Part shown: piece by piece, positions 1 to 5,014 of the stretch
Numbering within the stretch: position 1 is the first letter of the stretch
Layout: each line of letters starts with the position of its first letter
NCBI GenBank assembly: GCA_003644895.1
Contig: QNDO01000127.1
Coordinates: 1 to 5,014, forward strand
Reading direction: 5' to 3'
From: Candidatus Hydrothermota bacterium
GTDB lineage: Bacteria > Hydrothermota > Hydrothermia > UBA1063
DNA: 5,014 bases
Program-made: the position numbers and the translations under genes
The notes under the pieces: generated by a model
The model's database searches: none
Seen by the model: only the letters and a program-made list of their open reading frames with translations
Told to the model about the DNA's origin: nothing

Positions 1-749
1 GTCTGGAGATAAGAACTTGGGGCATTTTTGTCTTACTAGGATTTATTGTAGGTATATATTATGTGGCTAAAAAAGCTGAGAGAGCAAGTCTTAAAAAAGA
101 CGATATTTATGACCTTGGCTTCTGGATATTGGTTTCAGCAATAGTTGGATCAAGACTTTTTTACATTCTTTATCATCTTTCTTATTTTAAAGAACATCCT
201 TTAGAAACGTTGGCAGTATGGAATGGAGGTCTGGTATTCTTTGGCGGCGTGGTTTTTGCAATTCCTACTGCAATTATTTTTATGAAAAAAAAGAATATGA
301 ACCTCTGGAAAGTGGCTGATTGGATTGGACCTGCCTTTGCTCTTGGTATGTTTTTCGGAAGGTGGGGATGTTTCTTTAATGGCTGTTGTTTTGGTACACC
401 CTGTACACTTCCTTGGTGTGTAGCCTTTAAGCCTGGTTCACCTGCTTTTGAAGTTTATGGGCTTTTGAAGGTTCATCCCACTCAGCTTTATGAATCCTTT
501 GCAAATCTCATTATATTTTTCTTTTTAACCAGAATAGAAAGATTTAAGCCCTTCACAGGGTTTATTTTTGTAGCCTATATATTCCTTGGGGCCCTTACCA
601 GGTTTCTCGATGATTTTCTCCGATACTATGAGCCCGGTAATATAATTGGTCCGTTTTCATTGAACCAGTATATATCACTGGCCCTGATGGTCGGAGCTGT
701 GATAACAGGTGTAGTTTTGAAAAATAGAAAGAGGAGTGCTGGTTCTTAA
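1..749 (+). CDS. lgt: Prolipoprotein diacylglyceryl transferase (5' end outside window)
   Basis: Lgt is the inner-membrane enzyme that moves the diacylglyceryl group of phosphatidylglycerol onto the lipobox cysteine of prolipoproteins, the first step of lipoprotein maturation. The frame is open to the left edge (first full codon at 3), so the start lies upstream. The GTG at 63 is internal, because the preceding codons encode a Lgt-like first membrane segment (RTWGIFVLLGFIVGIYY). About 248 residues are visible; the family is usually 250-290. Family marks are the GRWGCFFNGCCFG signature (357-395), HPTQLYES (474-497) and the late RFLDDFLR motif (600-623), with several hydrophobic membrane spans. 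Compared with E. coli Lgt from memory, R143, N149, G154 and R239 are kept, N146 and E151 are Cys, H103 is Phe (codon 240-242), Y26 aligns with Trp and E243 with Asp. I believe the Cys-rich signature is common outside Proteobacteria. The gene overlaps comF by 14 bp, which suggests co-transcription. Confidence 0.96.
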   Translation, partial: LEIRTWGIFVLLGFIVGIYYVAKKAERASLKKDDIYDLGFWILVSAIVGSRLFYILYHLSYFKEHPLETLAVWNGGLVFFGGVVFAIPTAIIFMKKKNMNLWKVADWIGPAFALGMFFGRWGCFFNGCCFGTPCTLPWCVAFKPGSPAFEVYGLLKVHPTQLYESFANLIIFFFLTRIERFKPFTGFIFVAYIFLGALTRFLDDFLRYYEPGNIIGPFSLNQYISLALMVGAVITGVVLKNRKRSAGS

Positions 750-1379
750 ATCTTTAAGATTTATATTAGAGGTTGTTTTTCCTTCACTGTGCTATATCTG
801 TGATAAGCCTTCAAAGGATGTAGTATGTGAAGGTTGTCGTGATTCTATCGAGCACAGATTACTAATAAATAAGGTAATCTATCCAGGTGTCCCCTTTTAT
901 AAATTATATTCTCCATTTCTGTACGAAATGGAAATTAGAGATCTGATAGAGAAATTTAAATACCAGAGGCAACGTGCCGTGTTAAATTTTTTAAAAATTA
1001 TATAGTAAACCTTTTGGATGAAAATTATGATTTTATAATTCCCGTTCCCCTTCATCCTTTAAAGGAAAAGGAGAGAGGATTTAACCAAAGTTTGTTGATT
1101 GCTGAGCTTATTAAAGAAGAATTACAGGTACCTATTGTAACGGAAGGAATTATAAGAACAAAGTATACTAAAACTCAGACCAAGCTTTCTCGGAAAGAAA
1201 GAGAAGAGAATGTGAAAAACGCCTTTAATATTAAATCTGTGAAACGATTTATAGGGAAAAAATTATTAATTGTAGATGATGTTTATACAACCGGTTCTAC
1301 TGTGAGATCCTTGGCAAAATGCTTTCCTAAAGAAGTATCAAGAATTGATGTGTTAACCCTTGCTATTGCTCGGCTTTGA
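736..1379 (+). pseudogene. comF: ComF-family phosphoribosyltransferase, split by a -1 frameshift
   Basis: This is a ComF/GntX-type protein: an N-terminal zinc ribbon and a type I phosphoribosyltransferase domain, linked to DNA uptake in competent bacteria but also widespread in non-competent ones. The first part (736-1005) carries the zinc ligands C19-x2-C22 and C31-x2-C34 and stops at TAG 1003-1005. The second part, in the -1 frame (open from 960 to 1379), carries IIPVPLHPLKEKERGFNQS, the TxTQTKLSRKER...N..AF block and the PRPP loop LLIVDDVYTTGST (1263-1301). Restoring one base in the T6/A5 tract (987-997) gives a smooth ComF of 214 residues, close to family length, so a single one-base loss explains the break. 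It may be a real mutation, a homopolymer sequencing error, or recoding. GTG 736 is chosen because an in-frame stop lies at 718-720 and no other common start precedes the zinc ribbon; an AGAGGAG stretch lies immediately upstream but is too close to be an ideal ribosome binding site. Confidence 0.9.
987..997 (+). other. Slippery homopolymer tract at the comF frameshift
   Basis: Six T residues followed by five A residues sit where the two parts of comF must be joined. In the upstream reading frame the tract reads T TTT TTA, which fits the X XXY YYZ rule for -1 ribosomal slippage; a -1 slip at that point enters the downstream ComF frame exactly. A convincing stimulatory stem-loop 5-9 bases downstream is not visible. 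The tract is therefore either the site of an indel (real or sequencing artefact) or a recoding site; the sequence alone favours the indel. Confidence 0.55.
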
Positions 1380-2328
1380 ATCTTTGATCTATTGTTTTCG
1401 CTTTCTGTATGGCTTCCTGATCAAGTGCAGACTGGTCGTTTGGCGCTTCTCCTTCTACTTCCATGATTTTCTCTCCTGTGTCTATCCTGTAGAGTTCTGC
1501 AATGAATTGAACCGCTTCACCGGATTTTTTAACACTACCCAGGATAAAATATTTTGCTCCCAGAAGGAGACCTATCTGCTTACATTTGACAACGTCAAGG
1601 TCTTCCGCTCTGATATTTTGCCTCTGCATCTCCGAAATAACTGCGGAGTTTGATATAAGCTCAAATTTGTTTGAGTTCTTAAATGCACTTGCAAAAAGAG
1701 TTTCCAACCTGGACCCCAGTTGAGACCTACGAGATTGCTCGTCTTCCTCAATAAATGGGAAAATAGCCAGTTTCAATTTAATTCCCGGTATCTGGGCTAC
1801 CTCTACATATTCCTTATTCAACTCCATTATAACCTCGTCAGTTATATCATACTTTTCACCGGCATAGATGACCATATCAGAGGATGAGTTTAATATGAGG
1901 TCATATTCTTCTCTGTTGGCTATTTCTTTAATTACTCGATTAACATTCTCAGAATAAGGAGCAACAAGTTCCCGGGTTTTTTTCTTCAATTCTCCGTTGG
2001 GACCCCATATGGAGAGTATATATTTTCTGTATTGAGTTTCCATTTTCATAATTCTTTCTTCTCTCTCTGCTTTCCCCTCATCTGTAAGCATGGGTTTTTC
2101 TATTTCATAATTTCTTTTCATTGTATCTATAACTGCTTTGAGGCTATCTCTTTTCCGCTCCCATTCAGCAATCAAACTATTCAACTCTCTCTGGGCATCC
2201 TGGAAGTCTTTATACTCACGCATTACCCGGTCAAGATCCACAAAAGCGACTTTCAGCTCCTTGCTCTGAAGTTGTGTAAACCAGAGAAACAAGACAACCA
2301 GAATTAATAATCCAGATTTTCTATTCAT
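1363..2328 (-). CDS. Exported OmpH/Skp-like protein fused to a CsgG-like domain
   Basis: This 321-residue protein begins with a Sec signal peptide (N-region MNRKSG, hydrophobic core 7-17, probable cleavage near S22), with no lipobox Cys, so it should be soluble in the periplasm. Residues 25-172 look like OmpH/Skp: the opening strand LKVAFVDLDRVMREY, a long charged helical region (about 40-135) suited to the coiled-coil tentacles of Skp, then EYDLILNSSSDMVIYA and DITDEVIMELN, the usual end of an OmpH domain. Skp-type proteins hold unfolded outer-membrane proteins. Residues about 183-295 form a second domain resembling the CsgG/FlgO/LpoB-like fold: LKLAIFPF at the first strand, ELISNSAVISEM, GLLLGAKYFILGSV and the closing YRIDTGEKIMEVEG. 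A plain OmpH protein is about 160-190 residues, so the extra domain is real added length. It is translated from ATG 2326-2328 with a strong upstream ribosome binding site and overlaps gmhA by 8 bp. The OmpH call is firm; the CsgG-like call is by sequence pattern only. Confidence 0.85.
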   Translation of the reverse strand: MNRKSGLLILVVLFLWFTQLQSKELKVAFVDLDRVMREYKDFQDAQRELNSLIAEWERKRDSLKAVIDTMKRNYEIEKPMLTDEGKAEREERIMKMETQYRKYILSIWGPNGELKKKTRELVAPYSENVNRVIKEIANREEYDLILNSSSDMVIYAGEKYDITDEVIMELNKEYVEVAQIPGIKLKLAIFPFIEEDEQSRRSQLGSRLETLFASAFKNSNKFELISNSAVISEMQRQNIRAEDLDVVKCKQIGLLLGAKYFILGSVKKSGEAVQFIAELYRIDTGEKIMEVEGEAPNDQSALDQEAIQKAKTIDQRFKAEQ

Positions 2329-2890
2329 AGTTTAACTCCTTCTCCACAAGTTCTACCAAGATATGACCTATAATTTCATGAATCTCTTGGATTATGGCAG
2401 TATGCCTGGAAGGCACATTGATTATAACATCGCATAAATGATGTGGTTCAGGGAGTTTCTCCCCGCATAGATATATTATCTTCATTTTCTTTTCATGAGC
2501 TTTTTCCACTGCTCTATTTACATTCTTTGATTTTCCCGAAGTAGAAATGGCGATTAATACATCATTTTTATTCCCAACGGCTTCAATTTGTCTTTCAAAA
2601 ATTGATTCAAATCCAAAATCATTTGCACCAGCAGTCAGTACAGAGGTATCAGATGTTATAGATATGGCAGGGAGAGGGGCTCTATTTTTAGAATATCTAA
2701 CAACAAATTCTGCAGCAAAGTGCTGTGCCTGTGATGCACTTCCACCATTTCCACAAAAAAGTAATTTATTACCATTTTTTATAGCTTCTAAAATGATTTT
2801 CGATGCTCCAAGGAGAGGCTCGGACTGCTTTATGAACTTTTCAATGGTATGGATTGTTCTGAAAAATCTATCAGCAATCATTTTTTCCAT
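2321..2890 (-). CDS. gmhA: Phosphoheptose (sedoheptulose-7-phosphate) isomerase, SIS domain
   Basis: GmhA converts sedoheptulose 7-phosphate to D-glycero-D-manno-heptose 7-phosphate in the cytoplasm, the first step toward ADP-heptose for LPS core or other heptosylated glycans. The 189-residue length is typical. The SIS phosphosugar fold is shown by CGNGGSASQAQHFAAEF (46-62) and ISTSGKSKNVNRAVE (115-129). The four metal/active-site residues known in E. coli GmhA (H61, E65, Q172, H180) correspond to H57, E61, Q168 and H176 here, all with the same offset of four. This favours GmhA over the non-enzymatic paralogue DiaA, although one-protein SIS calls always carry some doubt. Start ATG 2888-2890 follows a GGAGGG ribosome binding site by eight bases. 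It is the first gene of a two-gene operon with the OmpH-CsgG protein and faces away from the GGDEF gene across a 111-bp gap. No other heptose-pathway gene (hldE, gmhB) is in view. Confidence 0.92.
   Translation of the reverse strand: MEKMIADRFFRTIHTIEKFIKQSEPLLGASKIILEAIKNGNKLLFCGNGGSASQAQHFAAEFVVRYSKNRAPLPAISITSDTSVLTAGANDFGFESIFERQIEAVGNKNDVLIAISTSGKSKNVNRAVEKAHEKKMKIIYLCGEKLPEPHHLCDVIINVPSRHTAIIQEIHEIIGHILVELVEKELNYE
2336..2345 (-). promoter_or_regulatory. Ribosome binding site of the OmpH-CsgG gene, inside gmhA
   Basis: On the minus strand GGAGAAGGAG precedes ATG 2326-2328, the last AGGAG being seven bases away. It lies within the final gmhA codons. Together with the ATGAATAG start/stop overlap, it supports translational coupling and fixes the start. 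Confidence 0.8.
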
Positions 2891-2898
2891 TTTACATA

Positions 2899-2904
2899 CC
2901 CTCC
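2899..2904 (-). promoter_or_regulatory. Ribosome binding site of gmhA
   Basis: Minus-strand GGAGGG lies eight bases before ATG 2888-2890. It favours this ATG over the in-frame ATG three codons later. A dead-end ATG-TAA mini-ORF (ATG then stop) sits between the site and the start. Confidence 0.8.
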
Positions 2905-2936
2905 AGTAATACTGAAAATCCTCTGATTAATTTATG

Positions 2937-2965
2937 AGAATAATCCATTCTTTCCATTAATTCAA
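2937..2965 (-). promoter_or_regulatory. Possible sigma70 promoter of the gmhA operon
   Basis: On the minus strand TTGAAT (2965-2960) and TATTCT (2942-2937) are separated by 17 bases; each matches four of six consensus positions. Transcription would start near 2930, giving a leader of about 40 bases with the gmhA ribosome binding site in place. The match is moderate and the region is AT-rich, so chance is possible; position and spacing are the support. The direct repeat TCCATT (2944-2949 and 2953-2958, one helical turn minus one base apart) lies in the spacer. Confidence 0.45.
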
Positions 2966-2966
2966 G

Positions 2967-2995
2967 TTGACATTGTGGATTCAGAAGGTTAAAAT
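2967..2995 (+). promoter_or_regulatory. Near-consensus sigma70 promoter of the GGDEF gene, probably leaderless
   Basis: TTGACA (2967-2972, perfect -35), a 17-base spacer, then TAAAAT (2990-2995, five of six -10 positions). Usual start-site geometry (about seven bases beyond the -10) puts transcription start at or within a base or two of the ATG at 3002. The mRNA would then have no 5' leader. The only Shine-Dalgarno-like sequence nearby, AGAAGG at 2983-2988, lies inside the promoter spacer and would not be transcribed. Confidence 0.75.
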
Positions 2996-3001
2996 TTCAC
3001 C

Positions 3002-5014
3002 ATGTTTATTGATGGGCAAGAGGTTTACCTGGATGAACTTACCGGGGCAAAAAATCGCAGATATCTCAATACTTTCATTAAGGAAGAGATTAAAAAATAC
3101 AAGAGATACAATCAGTTTTTTTCAATATTATTACTTGATATAGATGATTTTAAAGTGATAAACGATATCCACGGTCATCTTGAAGGAGATAAAGTACTTA
3201 AGGGTTTCGTTGATTTTCTTCAGCGCATCCTTCGGGAGTCTGACGAGATAATAAGATATGGAGGAGATGAATTTATAGTTTTTCTTCCAAATACAGACCG
3301 TGATCATGCTATTCTAGTGGCCCAGAAAATTCTGGACAAGATCAAATCTATAAAGATCGAGGGGTACAAAATCGGTGTGTCTATTGGTATAGCCGAATTT
3401 CCAAGAGATGGAAAAGATTGGGATGAGTTATTTAGAAAAGCAGATCACAGCTTATATATGGCCAAAAGAAAAGGGAAAGGGCAAGTGGGCGTACCCGAGG
3501 AGGAAGAAGTATTACCTGTTATACCGGCCAAGAGGTTTGTGGATAGGACCGAAGATAAAAAATGGCTACTTGAGGCACTTAAAAGAGAAGGTAAATTCTA
3601 TCTGATCAGAGGTTCAGCTGGGATTGGCAAAACTAGACTTGTTAAGGAAACTTACGAAAATCTGGATAATATAGTATTTCTCAGAGGAGCAGCGCATAGT
3701 GCGCTTTCCTCAATTCCTTTTGTTCCTTTTAGAGAAATTTTAACCTATTTTTATAACACTCGCAGAATATTTTTTAAAGAGATACTTGTATCTCTAACCG
3801 ATTCTGAAAAGAAAGTTTTAAGCAGATTATTTCCTCAGCTGAATGAAGAGGGTGAAGGGATAGAATTTGATAGATATAAATTATTTGATACTCTGAGGAA
3901 AATTTTTGATATTGCCTCCTCCCGGAAGAAGTTGGTTATTTTTATTGATGATCTTCAGTGGGCTGACAGATCCACTCTTGAGCTGTTTTACTACCTTTTA
4001 AGAAATTCAAGAGGAAATATAGTATTTTGTGCAGCATATAGAGAAGAGGAAATTCACTACACAGACCTTGATGAATTTCTGACTTTAGTAAGTCGAGAAA
4101 GAATCTTTGAGGAGAGAACATTGTCTTCCATGGATTATAGGGGCACCAAGGAGCTTGTGGATGCAATACTCACAATGCCTGCTGATAAGAAGGTCTATGA
4201 ATTTTTATACAACAAGTCCGGTGGAAATCCATTTTTTGTGGAAGAGCTAATAAAAGAATTGTATAACAAAGGCTTACTCTATTTTAAAAATACATGGCAA
4301 CTTAAAAAAGAGGCTGAGAGATTCCAGATACCGAGGACTATAGAGGATGTTATAAAGAGAAGGATAGGGGAACTCAAAGAGGACCCTGTTCTGGAGATTG
4401 CGGCATGTATGGGTCATGAATTCAATGCTAGACTCATTCAGGATGCATTCAACATTGATATTGGGGAAGTTTATGACAGAATAGACAAGGGTATAAAACT
4501 CGGAATCATAAGTGAAGAAGGAGATGATATTTTCTCTTTTAAAGAAGATATCATGCGAGAATTGCTTATCAAAAGAATACCGGAAAGCAAGAGGAAATAT
4601 TATCATAGCAGGATTCTTAAAAGTCTCGAAAGAATGGCACCACGAGTGGAGGGAAGCGCAGAATTATTAGCCTATCATGCATATATGGCAGGGGATAAAA
4701 ATAAGATCAGGGAATATGCCTTACAAGCTGCACATAACTCGAAAAGAATATTTGCGTACAGGGAAGCTCTGAAATTTTACGAGTGGTACATTCAATATGA
4801 GGATGACGGGAAGAAAAAATGTAGAGCTTCCCTGGAAATGGCGGATATTTTTGTACTTATAGGGGAATTAAAGAAAGCACTGGAATATGTGAAAGGTTTA
4901 AGGGAAGAGTGTAGTAAATATTTACCAGGTGATTATTACTATGCTTTGGCCGAGATTTATGAGGAGATAGGTGAATATGAGAAAGCGCTTGATATGGTAA
5001 ATAAGGCCCTGGAA
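3002..5014 (+). CDS. Diguanylate cyclase (GGDEF) fused to STAND/AAA_16 ATPase and TPR repeats (3' end outside window)
   Basis: The frame is open for 671 codons to the right edge. No signal peptide or membrane span is seen, so it is probably cytoplasmic. Residues about 9-163 are a GGDEF domain that should make cyclic di-GMP from two GTP: DELTGAKNRRYL (11-22), metal-binding D46 in DIDDFK, N54 and D63 for guanine, GGDEF at 87-91, and ADHSLYMAKRKGKG near the end. An I-site RESD (78-81) lies five residues before GGDEF, as in product-inhibited cyclases. A linker leads to a P-loop ATPase: Walker A GSAGIGKT (204-211, K210), Walker B VIFIDDLQWAD (312-322, D316/D317) and SGGNPFFVEEL (406-416), the set seen in MalT-like and cyclase- or kinase-linked STAND ATPases. 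From about 555 onward the helices look TPR-like (REALKFYEWYI; LAEIYEEIGEYEKALDMVNKALE). ATG 3002 is the first start after the in-frame stop at 2990, and a later start would cut the GGDEF fold. The gene diverges from gmhA. The ligand sensed and any further C-terminal domain are unknown. Confidence 0.93.
   Translation, partial: MFIDGQEVYLDELTGAKNRRYLNTFIKEEIKKYKRYNQFFSILLLDIDDFKVINDIHGHLEGDKVLKGFVDFLQRILRESDEIIRYGGDEFIVFLPNTDRDHAILVAQKILDKIKSIKIEGYKIGVSIGIAEFPRDGKDWDELFRKADHSLYMAKRKGKGQVGVPEEEEVLPVIPAKRFVDRTEDKKWLLEALKREGKFYLIRGSAGIGKTRLVKETYENLDNIVFLRGAAHSALSSIPFVPFREILTYFYNTRRIFFKEILVSLTDSEKKVLSRLFPQLNEEGEGIEFDRYKLFDTLRKIFDIASSRKKLVIFIDDLQWADRSTLELFYYLLRNSRGNIVFCAAYREEEIHYTDLDEFLTLVSRERIFEERTLSSMDYRGTKELVDAILTMPADKKVYEFLYNKSGGNPFFVEELIKELYNKGLLYFKNTWQLKKEAERFQIPRTIEDVIKRRIGELKEDPVLEIAACMGHEFNARLIQDAFNIDIGEVYDRIDKGIKLGIISEEGDDIFSFKEDIMRELLIKRIPESKRKYYHSRILKSLERMAPRVEGSAELLAYHAYMAGDKNKIREYALQAAHNSKRIFAYREALKFYEWYIQYEDDGKKKCRASLEMADIFVLIGELKKALEYVKGLREECSKYLPGDYYYALAEIYEEIGEYEKALDMVNKALE

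Noticed and set aside
63..65. GTG as the start of lgt
   Set aside because: The frame continues upstream to the window edge and encodes the expected first membrane segment of Lgt.
1023..1040. AATTAT/ATAATT hairpin as a frameshift stimulator for comF
   Set aside because: It is a weak AT-only stem about 30 bases beyond the slippery site, while known stimulators lie about 5-9 bases away.
1014..1379. Separate gene starting at TTG 1014
   Set aside because: It has no ribosome binding site, and its sequence is the C-terminal part of ComF whose zinc-ribbon part lies just upstream in another frame. It is one broken gene, not two.
1360..2307. Plus-strand open frames (1360-1653 and 2032-2307) opposite the OmpH-CsgG gene
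   Set aside because: They are low-complexity, Phe/Cys-rich translations typical of antisense shadows, with no initiation signals.
2547..2909. Plus-strand open frame of 120 codons opposite gmhA
   Set aside because: It is antisense to a clear SIS isomerase gene, has no ribosome binding site, and its protein has no recognisable motif.
2983..2988. AGAAGG as the ribosome binding site of the GGDEF gene
   Set aside because: It is 13 bases from the ATG and lies between the -35 and -10 boxes of a near-consensus promoter, so it should not be in the transcript.
3408..4606. Short open frames within the GGDEF-STAND gene (3408-3605 plus; 3942-4166 and 4274-4606 minus)
   Set aside because: All lie inside a continuous 671-codon frame with strong domain motifs and show no features of their own.
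1..5014. tRNA, rRNA, CRISPR array, insertion sequence, attachment site
   Set aside because: No cloverleaf, conserved rRNA segment, regularly spaced repeat, transposase motif or terminal inverted repeat was seen on either strand.

Overview
The window is AT-rich DNA with closely packed genes and reads as part of a diderm (Gram-negative-type) bacterial chromosome. Evidence for an outer membrane is an OmpH/Skp-type periplasmic protein with a signal peptide, a phosphoheptose isomerase of the LPS-core sugar pathway, and Lgt for lipoprotein maturation. No rRNA or other strong taxonomic marker is present. The Cys-rich Lgt variant (GRWGC...NGCCFG) and the fusion proteins argue against a typical enterobacterium; a deep-branching or uncultivated diderm lineage is only a guess.

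Layout. (1) Positions 1-1379, plus strand: the 3' part of lgt (open at the left edge), then a comF-type phosphoribosyltransferase gene that overlaps it by 14 bp. comF is split by a -1 frameshift at an oligo-T/oligo-A tract near 987-997. (2) Positions 2890-1363, minus strand: a two-gene operon, gmhA followed by a gene for an unusual exported protein joining an OmpH/Skp-like coiled-coil domain to a CsgG-like domain. The two genes share an 8-bp start/stop overlap with a strong ribosome binding site. The second gene converges on comF, and their 3' ends overlap by 17 bp. (3) Positions 2891-3001: a 111-bp divergent control region with two sigma70-type promoters placed back to back, their -35 boxes one base apart. 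(4) Positions 3002-5014 (open at the right edge), plus strand: a large cytoplasmic signalling protein with an N-terminal GGDEF diguanylate cyclase domain (intact active site and I-site), then a STAND/AAA_16-type ATPase module, then TPR-like repeats. Its near-consensus promoter has the -10 box ending six bases before the ATG, which predicts a leaderless mRNA.

How it fits together. The first four genes, apart from comF, concern the cell envelope (lipoprotein lipidation, LPS heptose synthesis, periplasmic chaperone-like function). The divergent gene would make cyclic di-GMP under the control of an ATP-driven STAND switch. A shared control region between an envelope operon and a c-di-GMP enzyme suggests, but does not prove, a regulatory link. 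The items most worth a second look are the GGDEF-STAND-TPR architecture, its apparent leaderless promoter, the OmpH-CsgG fusion and the comF frameshift at a canonical slippery heptamer.
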